A stretch of DNA of 64,000 nucleotides from the NCBI GenBank assembly GCA_964411125.1, contig CAYPJU010000024.1:16126-80125 (forward strand), written 5' to 3'. The notes beneath the pieces were generated by a model, which worked only from the letters and a program-made list of their open reading frames with translations, ran no database searches and was not told where the DNA came from. Positions 48,696 to 57,766 of this stretch are shown in pieces (the first letter of the stretch is position 1; the number at the start of each line of letters is the position of its first letter). The DNA is from JBFIHF01 sp964411125 (GTDB lineage: Bacteria; Myxococcota_A; Bradymonadia; Bradymonadales; Bradymonadaceae). The translations under genes were made by a program, and so were the position numbers.

Positions 48696-50324
48696 TCAGG
48701 GCACCATGCAGACGAGGGGCTCGTCGCACATCAGGGTTCCCTCGTCGCAGCTCAGCGAGGCGCAGTCGAGGATCGACTCGCACGCTCCCGCCATCAGCCG
48801 TTCCGCGCAGACTCCCTGCAGGCAGGTGAGCGGTGCCTGGCACTGGCTGAAGTCGTCGCACGCCGCCCCCATCCCGAGCAGCGCCCCGCAGGTCCCCGAG
48901 CCGGTCGCTTCGTCGAACGCTAGGCACGCGAGCCCCGGCTCGCACGGGACGTTGCCGCACGCCTCGCCGTCGCCGGGGAGCGCCTTGCAGATTTCGTCAC
49001 CGAATGCGTCGCAGAGGAGCCCGTCGGCGCAGAAACCGTTGCGGTCGCACGGGCCGCCCGCTGCGACGCTCCCCGGGGTCGCACAAGCGCCGGATTCGGC
49101 GGAGTACGGCCAGTTGCAGAGGAGCCCGTCGGCACATTCACCGTCGAGGAAGCAATCCTCGCCGGCAGCCTTGTTCGCGGCCTCGCAGACCTCGGTGGAG
49201 AAGTCGCAGTAGAACCCGTCGGCGCAGAACGTCGAATCGTAGCAGTACTCGCCCTCCCCCACCGAACCGGGCATCACGCAGGTTCCCGATCCCGTGTCGA
49301 AACTGTAGTTGCAGTCGAGCCCGTCGACGCAGTCGTCGGCGAAGTCGCATGCTTCGCCGGCCGCGGCGAGGAGCTCGCAGGTGTCGGAGTCGCCGCATCG
49401 GTAGCCCTCGCCGCACAGGCCGTTGCGCGAGCACGCTCCCCCGGGCGGGACGGAACCTTCGGCGGTGCAGACACCCATCGACGTCTCGGGATCGACGTTG
49501 CACAGCAGACCGTCGAGGCATTCGCTCGAGAACTCGCATGCCGCCTCGCCGGCGCCGCGGTCCACGCAGATCGTCGTATCGAGGTCGCAGTACTGCGTCT
49601 CGGTGCAGACGGCCTGCCCGCAGGAGACGCCGGCAGGCATGGTCGTGCAGGTCCCGAAACACTGACCGTCGACGAAGTCGCACGACGCCTCCTCCCCGGC
49701 GCATTCGTCGCTCGCCGCGCAGCCGCCGTTCTCGGCGACCTGTCCGACCAGGAGGTCGTCGCATGCGGTCTCGTCGAAGTCCTCGCCACAGAGCGACGCG
49801 CGGATCGAGTCGACGCAACGTTCGGCGACCTCGGCGTCGTAGGCGTATCGACCATCGGTGATCGCCGCGAGCAGGTCGGCCTCGTTGTAGAGACCCGAGA
49901 CCGCGAGGTCTGCGGCAGCCGCCCGGCACGCCTGTTCGGTTCCGTACGTGTTGAGGAAGTAACGGAGGCCCTCGGTGAAGAAGGGCCCGTCGGCGCAGTT
50001 GAACGTCGCGTCGCAGTAGGCCTCGAAGAGGCTCGTCGCGAAATCCTCGGCCGCGATCGGGCCGCCCGTTTCGTTGTTCGTCGTACCGTTGTTGGTGTTG
50101 TTCGTCACGCCGTTGTTGTTCGTCACACCGTTGTTGTTCGTCACACCGTTGTTGTTCGTCACACCGTTGTTGTTCGTCACACCGTTGTTGTTCGTCTCGA
50201 CCCCGTTGTTGGACGAACCGTTGTTCGACGACATGTCGCCGTTGTTCGATCCACCGTTGTTGTCGCCATTGTTCGAGCCGCAAGCGGCCAGACAGATCGC
50301 TGCCGCCAGAATCGTTCGTTTCAT
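48696..50324 (-). CDS. Cys-rich Dickkopf-like repeat lipoprotein with Asn-Gly linker
   Basis: The 542-aa protein has a lipobox (AICLAACG), an Asn/Gly-rich linker with repeated NNNGVT units, then many cysteine pairs in repeated segments (CADGLLCN, CDFADDCVDGLDCN, CFLDGECADG...), similar to Dickkopf N-terminal Cys-rich domains found in Myxococcota. A first domain (about 95-200) is less repetitive. The layout is a disulfide-bonded cell-surface protein. ATG 50324 is chosen because GAGGG lies six bases upstream. Function unknown. Confidence 0.85.
   Translation of the reverse strand: MKRTILAAAICLAACGSNNGDNNGGSNNGDMSSNNGSSNNGVETNNNGVTNNNGVTNNNGVTNNNGVTNNNGVTNNTNNGTTNNETGGPIAAEDFATSLFEAYCDATFNCADGPFFTEGLRYFLNTYGTEQACRAAAADLAVSGLYNEADLLAAITDGRYAYDAEVAERCVDSIRASLCGEDFDETACDDLLVGQVAENGGCAASDECAGEEASCDFVDGQCFGTCTTMPAGVSCGQAVCTETQYCDLDTTICVDRGAGEAACEFSSECLDGLLCNVDPETSMGVCTAEGSVPPGGACSRNGLCGEGYRCGDSDTCELLAAAGEACDFADDCVDGLDCNYSFDTGSGTCVMPGSVGEGEYCYDSTFCADGFYCDFSTEVCEAANKAAGEDCFLDGECADGLLCNWPYSAESGACATPGSVAAGGPCDRNGFCADGLLCDAFGDEICKALPGDGEACGNVPCEPGLACLAFDEATGSGTCGALLGMGAACDDFSQCQAPLTCLQGVCAERLMAGACESILDCASLSCDEGTLMCDEPLVCMVP
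50101..50190. repeat. Five tandem 18-bp units in the NNNGVT linker
   Basis: ttcgtcacaccgttgttg is repeated at 50119-50190 four times without change, preceded by one unit with a single substitution (50101-50118). It encodes the linker on the minus strand. The 18-bp length keeps frame, so slippage would only lengthen or shorten the linker. Confidence 0.93.
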
Positions 50325-50483
50325 CACCATCCCTCGCACGAGTTTTCGAAAACGGGGCATAGTGGGGAACTCGCGCAACGATTGCAAGGACTTCGCCTCC
50401 GGGCCGCCGAGGCGCGCCGCGCTCTGGATGTAACCGACCCAACGGATGGCCGTACTGCTCGACGACTTTAGCGAGAGACGCCC

Positions 50484-51107
50484 GTGGTCGTTCCCTGTGC
50501 AACCTGCCCGACAGCCCTACAAAACCTCGAGGATGCCGCCCTCGTCCGAATCGCCCGGGCCGGCGACACGGCGGCGTTCGAGTGCCTCTTCGAAAGACAC
50601 CGTGCGACATATCGTGGGCTCGCGCTCCGCATACTGCGTGACGCGGACGATGCGGAAGACGCCGTGCAGAACGCTTGCCTGAACATCTTCCGCAAGCTCG
50701 ACACGTTCAGCGGGGACGGGCCCTTCGCCGCGTGGGGCTACCGGATCGCCCGGAACTCGTCGCTGATGCTCCTGCGGAAGCGAAAGCGCCGTCGCGAAGT
50801 CGACCTCGGCGAGCAGCCCGACGACGTGCTGGAGAGACAGCCCCGCCGACGGTTCGACGACGATCCGCACCGCAATCTGGCGCGGCGCGAAGTCAGGCAC
50901 GCCGTTGCGCGAGCGCTGGAACAGATGGAGCCGAAATATCGGGTCGCGATCGAGCTGCGCGAGTTTCAGGGCCGAACGATGGAAGAGCTCGGCGAGGAGT
51001 TCGGGATCAGCGTCGGTGGTGCGAAGACTCGGCTCCACCGCGCTCGCGCGACGCTGAGGGCGTGGCTCGAAGGCGACTACGACATCGCGCCCGACCACGC
51101 GAGCTGA
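50484..51107 (+). CDS. ECF-subfamily RNA polymerase sigma-70 factor
   Basis: A 207-aa sigma factor with region 2 (AFECLFERHRATYRGLALRIL, then DADDAEDAVQNACLNIF) and region 4 (MEPKYRVAIELREFQGRTMEELGEEFGISVGGAKTRLHRAR). GTG 50484 has GAGAGAC upstream. No anti-sigma factor is found next to it; the adjacent genes face away. It probably controls an envelope or stress regulon, but the target is not shown. Confidence 0.92.
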   Translation: MVVPCATCPTALQNLEDAALVRIARAGDTAAFECLFERHRATYRGLALRILRDADDAEDAVQNACLNIFRKLDTFSGDGPFAAWGYRIARNSSLMLLRKRKRRREVDLGEQPDDVLERQPRRRFDDDPHRNLARREVRHAVARALEQMEPKYRVAIELREFQGRTMEELGEEFGISVGGAKTRLHRARATLRAWLEGDYDIAPDHAS

Positions 51108-51108
51108 C

Positions 51109-51729
51109 TCACTTCGACAGCGGGATCGACAGGCTGTTCCACGAGAACTCGAGCGCGAAGACGGGGTCGACGCCCCCTCCGAAGAGGAGGTGAGCCGCCG
51201 GCGCGATACGGAAACTACCGAGCTCGAGTCCGACCTGCGGAGCGAGGCCGAACACGCGCCCACCCCCGGCGATGGCACCGACGTCCTCGCGGTCCCCCGA
51301 CACCGAAGCGCCGGCGATCGCGACGGTGTAGTACCCGCCCGAGAGCCCGGCGAAGAGCTGCACCGGCCCTCGCCAGAAGCGGTACTCCACTTTCGGCGCG
51401 ATCGCGGCGAGGGCGCGGACACCCGCTGCGACGTCGTCGCCCAGGTTCACTCCGAAGAGCGCGATGCCGTCGATCCGCAGCCCGAGGCCGAGCTGGTCGT
51501 TGATGCTGACGGTGGGCTCGACGACAGCGCCAAACCCGTAAAACGTCAGCTCACCCGGCGAGATGTCGAGCTGCAGCCCGGTACGCAGGTTGAGACGAAT
51601 CTCGGTGTCCCCCTTCTCTTCGGCCGGGGCGTTCGCCGCAGGAGGATTCGACGGTGCGGCCTCCTGCGCGGAGGCGCTACTGACGACAAACGATGACAAG
51701 AGTCCGACGACGGCGACGGTGCGCTTCAT
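51109..51729 (-). CDS. Secreted/outer-membrane beta-barrel protein
   Basis: A 206-aa protein with a signal peptide ending SSASA, a Pro/Ala/Glu-rich spacer, and alternating hydrophobic strands (LRTGLQLDISPGELTFYGFG, FAGLSGGYYTVAIAG, APQVGLELGSFRIAP) that suggest a small beta-barrel. The length fits 8-strand barrels. ATG 51729 follows CTGGAG. No known family recognised. Confidence 0.8.
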   Translation of the reverse strand: MKRTVAVVGLLSSFVVSSASAQEAAPSNPPAANAPAEEKGDTEIRLNLRTGLQLDISPGELTFYGFGAVVEPTVSINDQLGLGLRIDGIALFGVNLGDDVAAGVRALAAIAPKVEYRFWRGPVQLFAGLSGGYYTVAIAGASVSGDREDVGAIAGGGRVFGLAPQVGLELGSFRIAPAAHLLFGGGVDPVFALEFSWNSLSIPLSK

Positions 51730-51805
51730 GGGCTGGCTCCAGATTGGGTGGTTGCGCCCGTTCGACAGGAGGGGCGTCAAATCATTCAATCGAAGGTCCG
51801 GAGAA

Positions 51806-51846
51806 GCGCAAGAAACGAAGAAGCCCCCGAAGATTGCGGGGGCTTC
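51806..51846 (-). terminator. Terminator after etfA
   Basis: On the minus strand a 9-bp stem (51846-51838 with 51828-51820, GAAGCCCCC/GGGGGCTTC) is followed by a T-rich stretch (about 51819-51806). It lies about 20 bases beyond the etfA stop at 51867, which is the natural end of the etf transcript. Confidence 0.75.
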
Positions 51847-51866
51847 GTGGGCGAGAGCTCCAGGCG

Positions 51867-52841
51867 TCAGCCGCCGATCCCGCGCGCCTTGAGTTTCTCG
51901 GTCATCTCCGGCACGGCGGCGAACGCGTCCGCCACGAGCCCGTAATCGGCGACCTGGAAGATCGGAGCGTCGGGGTCTTTGTTGATCGCGACGATCGTCT
52001 TGGATCCCTTCATCCCCGCGAGGTGCTGAATCGCGCCCGAGATCGCCACGGCGATGTAGAGGTTGGGCGCGACGACCTTGCCGGTCTGTCCGATCTGCCA
52101 GTCGTTCGGGGCGTAGCCGGAGTCGACCGCCGCCCGGCTCGCGCCGACCGCTCCGCCGAGGGTATCGGCGAGGTCCATGATCATCCCGAAGTTTTCTCCG
52201 GAACGAAGCCCGCGACCACCGGCGATGATGACGTCGGCGTCGGTGAGCTCGGGGCGCTCGCTCTTCACCTGTTCGAAACTGACGAACTCCGCGGCGTCGG
52301 TGGCGGAGGCACCGCTCGAGACGGGCTCCACGGCGACCGCTGCACCTGCCGGCGCGGGGTCGAACTCGGTCGTACGGACCGAGACGACCTTCGTGGGGGT
52401 CGAGACCTTCACGGTGGTGAGGACGTTGCCTGCCCAGAGCGGACGTTTGAAGAGGAGCCCGCCTTCGTCCCACACTTCGATCGCGTCGCTCACCATTCCG
52501 GCGTCGAGCAGGGCGGCGACGCGCGGCAACAGGTCCTTGCCCGTGGTGCTGGACGGTCCGCAGACGACCGAGACGCCGTTTTCTTTGGCGACGGCAGCGA
52601 CGGCCGGGGCGTAGTTTTCCGCCAGGTAGTTCGAGTAGGCGGCGCTGTCTTCGTAGAGCAGGCGGTCGACGCCGCTCGTCGCGAACTCTTGCGCGACCTG
52701 GTCTGCCCCTGAACCGAGGACGAGCCCGATGACCTGACCACCGGTGAGCTCGGCGACCTGACGTGCGAACGTGACGACGGACAGCGAAACCTTGCGGAGC
52801 TGGCCGTTCACGTGTTCGGCAATGACTAGAACATTCGACAT
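51867..52841 (-). CDS. etfA: Electron transfer flavoprotein, alpha subunit
   Basis: FAD-binding half of ETF, which takes electrons from acyl-CoA dehydrogenases and passes them to the ETF:quinone oxidoreductase. The 324-aa chain has the GGRGLRSGENF FAD-binding region, GASRAAVDSGY, QIGQTGK and VAINKDPDAPIF, all conserved in EtfA. The beta subunit gene lies directly upstream. Cytoplasmic. A terminator follows. Confidence 0.96.
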   Translation of the reverse strand: MSNVLVIAEHVNGQLRKVSLSVVTFARQVAELTGGQVIGLVLGSGADQVAQEFATSGVDRLLYEDSAAYSNYLAENYAPAVAAVAKENGVSVVCGPSSTTGKDLLPRVAALLDAGMVSDAIEVWDEGGLLFKRPLWAGNVLTTVKVSTPTKVVSVRTTEFDPAPAGAAVAVEPVSSGASATDAAEFVSFEQVKSERPELTDADVIIAGGRGLRSGENFGMIMDLADTLGGAVGASRAAVDSGYAPNDWQIGQTGKVVAPNLYIAVAISGAIQHLAGMKGSKTIVAINKDPDAPIFQVADYGLVADAFAAVPEMTEKLKARGIGG

Positions 52842-52860
52842 GTCGTGGTTCTCCCTTGGA

Positions 52861-53607
52861 TCAAAATACTTTGGCTTCGTTGCTCAACCGATCGATCAGC
52901 TCGTCGACGGTCTCGACGATCTGGCCGGCGGCGCGCTCTTCGGGTGCTTCGTACTTCACGACGGAGACCTTCGGAGCGACGTCGACGCCGAGATCGGCAG
53001 GCGACATCGTGTCGAGCTGCTTCCGCTTCGCCTTCATGATGCCGGGGAGGCTGGCGTAGCGCGGCTCGTTCAGGCGCAAGTCCGCGGTCACGATGCCCGG
53101 GAGCTTGATGCGCTTGGTCGACGTTCCGCCGTCGACCTCGCGTCCGACCGTGGCCCAGCCGTTCTCCACCTTGCACTCGTAAGCGAAGGTGGCCTGCGGC
53201 CAGCCGAGGTAGGAGGCGAGCAACTGGCCCGTCTGGTTGCGGTCGCTGTCGACCGACTGTTTGCCCATGACGATGATGTCGGGCGACTCCTTCGACACGA
53301 TCTGGGTGAGGACCCTCGCCACGGCGTCGCTGTCGAGCTCTTCGTCAGTCTCGACCAGGATCCCGCGGTCGGCGCCCATCGCGAGGGCCGTGCGGATCTC
53401 TTTCGTCGACGCCGCAGGGCCCACCGACACGACGACGATCTCGCCGCCCGTCGCCTCTTTGATTCGAATCGCTTCTTCGACACCGTACTCGTCGAAGGAG
53501 TTCATCTTGTATTCGACCCCCTCCGTCACGATCCCGCTACCGTCGGGTCGAATTCTGACCTTCATGTCCGGGTCCGTGACCCGCTTGACCGTCGTGAGAA
53601 TTTTCAC
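52861..53607 (-). CDS. etfB: Electron transfer flavoprotein, beta subunit
   Basis: AMP-binding partner of EtfA. The 248-aa protein has IIVMGKQSVDSDRNQTGQ and the ALAMGADRG segment, and a C-terminal arm (KRKQLDTMSPADLGVD) for EtfA contact. It begins with GTG 53607 and is 19 bp from etfA. It shares the group with the FadR-type regulator upstream, as in Bacillus fadR-fadB-etfBA clusters. Cytoplasmic. Confidence 0.96.
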   Translation of the reverse strand: MKILTTVKRVTDPDMKVRIRPDGSGIVTEGVEYKMNSFDEYGVEEAIRIKEATGGEIVVVSVGPAASTKEIRTALAMGADRGILVETDEELDSDAVARVLTQIVSKESPDIIVMGKQSVDSDRNQTGQLLASYLGWPQATFAYECKVENGWATVGREVDGGTSTKRIKLPGIVTADLRLNEPRYASLPGIMKAKRKQLDTMSPADLGVDVAPKVSVVKYEAPEERAAGQIVETVDELIDRLSNEAKVF

Positions 53608-53657
53608 AAATCACTCCGTTGTTTGACTGATACCGACGGCGACGCCGCCAGACTTCC

Positions 53658-54263
53658 TTAACGTGCTCTCAACCCGTCGACGAACATCGTGACGACCTGT
53701 TCGGACTTCACGGCGACGTCGGCCTCACCCGCCTTCGACAGCGTCAACTGAAGCAGCACTTCGTCGAACGCTCCGAAGAGCGCTCGCGCCGCGAGCTTGC
53801 GATCGATGTCGTTGCGGATGTCGCCACTCTCCTGCCCCTCGGCGATCAACCGCTCGAGGATATGGAGATAATCGTGGAAACGGGGGTTGTCGTACTCTTT
53901 GACGAACTTGGCGCTCTGCCGCAGCTCGACCGTGATGAACTCGGCGAGGTCGCGCTCGACGATCGCGAGCCCGAAATGCAAGCGCGCCGCGCACCTCAAT
54001 CGTTCGATGACGCCACCTTCGACGGCGTCGAGCTCGGACTGCAAGCGGTCGATCAGGAACTCCATCCGGTCTTCGAACAGCGAGATCAGCAGATCGTCCT
54101 TGTTCTTGAAATACAGATAGATCGTCCCGTCGGCGACACCTGCCTCCGTAGCAATCTCGGAAACTTTCGTGTTGTAGAATCCCTTCTTGGCGAACGCGCG
54201 CAACGCTCCCTCGAGGATCCTCTCGCGCTTCTCCGAGCCGCGACTCTTTTCGGTTTCCGCCAT
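53658..54263 (-). CDS. TetR-family regulator, FadR (YsiA)-like
   Basis: A 201-aa TetR repressor closely resembling the fatty-acid regulator FadR of Bacillus and Thermus: helix-turn-helix GVADGTIYLYFKNKDDLLISLF, and a C-terminal ligand domain (AIVERDLAEFITVELRQS). The next genes are etfB and etfA, the same neighbourhood as in Bacillus. Long-chain acyl-CoA is the expected ligand, releasing repression of beta-oxidation genes. ATG 54263 is chosen because the HTH region begins near residue 10. Its leader holds a palindromic operator. Confidence 0.9.
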   Translation of the reverse strand: MAETEKSRGSEKRERILEGALRAFAKKGFYNTKVSEIATEAGVADGTIYLYFKNKDDLLISLFEDRMEFLIDRLQSELDAVEGGVIERLRCAARLHFGLAIVERDLAEFITVELRQSAKFVKEYDNPRFHDYLHILERLIAEGQESGDIRNDIDRKLAARALFGAFDEVLLQLTLSKAGEADVAVKSEQVVTMFVDGLRAR

Positions 54264-54274
54264 GAATTCGTCCG

Positions 54275-54290
54275 CTGAATGGCGATTCAG
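54275..54290. promoter_or_regulatory. Probable FadR-type operator
   Basis: CTGAATGGCGATTCAG is a perfect inverted repeat (TGAAT-N4-ATTCA arms) 11 bases before the TetR start. It resembles the Bacillus FadR site TGAATGA..TCATTCA, and the position fits autorepression. No second copy was noticed in the window. Confidence 0.7.
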
Positions 54291-54520
54291 TGCCGCCGAT
54301 ATGTATCCGCGCGAAACCCTCGATGTCAACGGTAACCGGGCAAACAGCCTGCTCCGGGATCGAACGACGCCCCCCGCCCACGTCCGGTGAGCGATGCCGT
54401 GCGCCCGGCCCACCTCGGGGGAGAGACCGCGGGGGTTTGACGAGGCCGGTCGGCACAAAGCTTGTTTTCGATCCGAATTCACGCGATTCTGATGGCCACG
54501 CTCCCCCCTATGGCCGCATC

Positions 54521-57500
54521 ATGATTCAACGTCCTTTCGCCGTGTTCGCCGCCGTGGCGTTCGTCCTCTCCTCCGCGTGCGGAGGTTGCGACGGAACCAC
54601 GAGCTCCAACAACGCCAACAACCCGCCGAACAACGAGGTGTCCAACAACGCCTCGGGCTCGAACAACGAGACCAACGGCTCGAACAACTTCGTGTGGCCC
54701 GACGGGTGTGTCGACGAAGACGACGACGGGTTCCCCACCGGCCTCACGTGCAGCGGTCGCGTGGACTGCGACGACACGGATCCCGACGTGCGTCCGGGGG
54801 TGGCGGAAGTCTGCTTCGACGAGATCGACAACGACTGCGACGACGGCGTGGACGAGGGATGTCCCGACTGCGTCGAAGGCGACACCCGGAGCTGCGGCAC
54901 CGACGAGGGAGAATGTGTCGCGGGCACACAGACGTGTCGCGACGAAGTCTGGTCGGACTGCGAGGGGAGCGTCGGTCCAGAGCAAGAGGTGTGCAACGGC
55001 GTCGACGACAACTGTGACGGTGACGTCGACGAGAACCCCCGGCTCCTCTGCGACGACGGACAGATGTGCAACGGCGTCGAGACCTGCGAAGCCGGGGCGT
55101 GCACCACCGGGGACGCCGTCGACTGCTCGGCGCTCGACGGACCCTGTCTCGTCGGCGAATGCTCCGAAAAGGACGGGGGATGCCGCGCGTTCCCCGTCGA
55201 AAACGGCACCGCGTGCGATGACGGCCTGTTCTGCACCGAGGGGGGTGTGTGCGACGCGGGCGAATGTGTGACGACCCCGCGCGACTGCTCGTCGGAGGAC
55301 GACCAGTGCAACGCGGGCGTGTGCGACGACGACATCGACCAGTGCGTGAAAGAGCCGCGCTCGGACGGCACCACCTGCGACGACGGCCTCTTCTGCACGA
55401 CGACCGACTCCTGCACGGCCGGGATTTGCGGGGGCGCCACGCGCGACTGCTCTTCGGCCGCCGACCAGTGCAACGAAGGGGTCTGCGACGAGTCCGCGGA
55501 CGCGTGCGTCAAACAGGCCGTCACGAACGGCACGACGTGCGAGGACGGTCTCTACTGCACCGTCAGCGATTCGTGCCAGGCCGGGGTCTGCCAGGGTGGC
55601 GGTCAACGTCAATGTGGCGCCGCGGGCGGCTCGTGCCGCGACGGCGTCTGCGACGAAGCGACGCGTTCCTGCTCGGGCAACCCCGTCCCCGACGGTACGA
55701 CGTGCGACGACGGCGCCTTCTGCACCGTCAACGACGTCTGCTCGGCGGGTAACTGCGTCGGCGGCGGCCCCCGAAGCTGCGCTGGCGTCGCCACCGATTG
55801 CAAGGTCGGGTCGTGCAACGAAAATCTCAACCTCTGCGTTCCGCTCCCCGCTCCCGACGGCACGATCTGCGACGACGGAGCCTTCTGCACCGTCAACGAC
55901 GCCTGCTCGGCCGGCACCTGCTCGGGCACGATGCGAAGCTGTGCGAACGTCGCGGACGCGTGCAACGACGGGATCTGCGACGAGACCGCGGACGCCTGCC
56001 AGCGGCGCGCCAAGTCCGACGGAACCTCCTGCGCCGACAACCTCTTCTGCACTGTCAACGAGGTCTGCGTCGCCGGCCAATGCACCCGGAGCAATCGCGA
56101 TTGCTCCGGCTCCGGAGACGAGTGCAACGACGGCGTCTGCGACGAGACCGCAGACGCGTGTACCGCGCTGCCCGCGCCAGACGGCACGGCATGTAGCGAC
56201 GGTCTCTTCTGCACCTCGGGCGATTCCTGCCAGGCAGGCACCTGCCAGGGCGGACCGACCAACTGTTCCAATGCCGGCGATGCCTGCCAGGACGGCGTCT
56301 GTGACGAGGCGGCCGGAAGCTGCACGGGCACGGCCAAGCCCGACGGGACCTCCTGCAACGACAACCGTAACTGCACCGCGAACGACGAGTGCCAGGCCGG
56401 AACCTGCACGGGCGCGCCGCTCGACTGCACCGCCTTCGGCGACGGCTGCAACAACGGACGCTGCAACGAAATGGACGGCTGCTACGCCGCGCCGAAGCCC
56501 GACAACACCGTCTGCTCCGACGGCTCCCTCTGCACCGAGAACGACCTCTGTAGCGGTGGCAACTGCGCCGGAACTCCCGTCGACTGCGACCCCTTCACCG
56601 ACCAGTGCAACGACGCCGAGTGTGTCGAGGGGATGGGGTGCCAACTGGTCCCCCTCAGCGGCAACCCCTGCACCGACACTTCTTTCTGCACCGTCAACGA
56701 GACCTGCAACGCGGGAGCGTGCGAAGGGGATCAGCGAACCTGTACGCCGACCGTCAACGACGGCTGCTTCGATGGCGTTTGCGACGAGTCGCAAGACTCC
56801 TGCGTCGACGTCAACAACGGCACGTGCGACGTCTGCGACGGCGGCACCCCCACGGCGAACGCGGGAGGCGACCAGATCGTCACGCCCAACACCACCGTGC
56901 AATTGAACGGCACGGGTTCCACCGATCCGACCAACCAGACCCTCACCTACTCCTGGACGATCAGCAGCGCCCCGAGCGGGTCTCGTTCACGCCTCTCCAG
57001 CAGCACTTCCGCTACGCCGACGCTGCTCGCCGACGTGTCCGGCACCTTCGTCGTCTGCCTCACCGTGACGGACTCCCCCGACCTCTGTCAGTCGAGCCAG
57101 GACTGCATGACGATCGAGGTCATCCCCGACGACGTCGACCTGCACATCGAGCTCGTCTGGGACACCGACCGTAGCGACCTCGACCTCCACTACCAGGCCC
57201 CTCCCTACGCCCAGACCGACTGGTTCCGCGCGCTCAGGAACAACGGCCTGCCCGCGTCGTGCGGCAGAACCGGTCCTCAGGCGTCCAAGGGCCCGTCGGT
57301 GTTCTGGTGCCTCAAGAGCCCCGACTGGGGGGGTACTCCCGAACTATGGCAACCCGACGGCGTGGCGACCAACGATCCGTCGCTCGATGTCGACAACGTC
57401 ACCGGCTTCGGCCCCGAGAACATCAACCAGGAGACTCTCTTCGACGGTGGACCGTTCACCATCGGTGTTCACCATTACGCCGACTTCGTGAATTCCTCGG

Positions 57501-57766
57501 ACCCCTCGGCCGGGAGCGTGCTCGCCCGGATCCGCGTCTACGTCGGCGGCTCTCTCGTTCGGGAAACGCAGCGCAGCCTCGGTTGCAAAGAGTTCTGGGA
57601 AGCTGCCGAGGTCAACGTCAGTGGAGGCGGAACCAACGTGGCGGTCACCCTGAAATCCAAAGTCTTCGACACACCCGACCAGGGAATCTGCCGCTGTTCC
57701 CGGGACTCCGATTGCTTCTCCGGAGAGAGTTGCTTGAACACCAGCATCGGAATGGTTTGCCTCTGA
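54521..57766 (+). CDS. Large MopE-type Cys-rich repeat lipoprotein with PKD-like domain
   Basis: The 1081-aa chain has a lipobox (SSACGG, Cys20), an Asn-Gly linker (about 28-57), a MopE metal-binding module (DNDCDDGVDEGC and CNGVDDNCDGDVDEN, about 62-170), and about 11 repeats of ~54 residues with the pattern CDDGLFCT..C.AG.C..RDCS...D.CN.GVCDE.. (about 170-775). A PKD-like domain (NAGGDQIVTPNTTVQLNGTGS, about 790-875) and a C-terminal region with a DLHIELVWDTDRSDLDLHY start follow. Surface-anchored; calcium or metal binding is likely but not shown. Confidence 0.9.
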   Translation: MIQRPFAVFAAVAFVLSSACGGCDGTTSSNNANNPPNNEVSNNASGSNNETNGSNNFVWPDGCVDEDDDGFPTGLTCSGRVDCDDTDPDVRPGVAEVCFDEIDNDCDDGVDEGCPDCVEGDTRSCGTDEGECVAGTQTCRDEVWSDCEGSVGPEQEVCNGVDDNCDGDVDENPRLLCDDGQMCNGVETCEAGACTTGDAVDCSALDGPCLVGECSEKDGGCRAFPVENGTACDDGLFCTEGGVCDAGECVTTPRDCSSEDDQCNAGVCDDDIDQCVKEPRSDGTTCDDGLFCTTTDSCTAGICGGATRDCSSAADQCNEGVCDESADACVKQAVTNGTTCEDGLYCTVSDSCQAGVCQGGGQRQCGAAGGSCRDGVCDEATRSCSGNPVPDGTTCDDGAFCTVNDVCSAGNCVGGGPRSCAGVATDCKVGSCNENLNLCVPLPAPDGTICDDGAFCTVNDACSAGTCSGTMRSCANVADACNDGICDETADACQRRAKSDGTSCADNLFCTVNEVCVAGQCTRSNRDCSGSGDECNDGVCDETADACTALPAPDGTACSDGLFCTSGDSCQAGTCQGGPTNCSNAGDACQDGVCDEAAGSCTGTAKPDGTSCNDNRNCTANDECQAGTCTGAPLDCTAFGDGCNNGRCNEMDGCYAAPKPDNTVCSDGSLCTENDLCSGGNCAGTPVDCDPFTDQCNDAECVEGMGCQLVPLSGNPCTDTSFCTVNETCNAGACEGDQRTCTPTVNDGCFDGVCDESQDSCVDVNNGTCDVCDGGTPTANAGGDQIVTPNTTVQLNGTGSTDPTNQTLTYSWTISSAPSGSRSRLSSSTSATPTLLADVSGTFVVCLTVTDSPDLCQSSQDCMTIEVIPDDVDLHIELVWDTDRSDLDLHYQAPPYAQTDWFRALRNNGLPASCGRTGPQASKGPSVFWCLKSPDWGGTPELWQPDGVATNDPSLDVDNVTGFGPENINQETLFDGGPFTIGVHHYADFVNSSDPSAGSVLARIRVYVGGSLVRETQRSLGCKEFWEAAEVNVSGGGTNVAVTLKSKVFDTPDQGICRCSRDSDCFSGESCLNTSIGMVCL

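Noticed and set aside
50101..50190. CRISPR-like or regulatory repeat
   Set aside because: The units are 18 bp, contiguous, and encode the linker of a lipoprotein.
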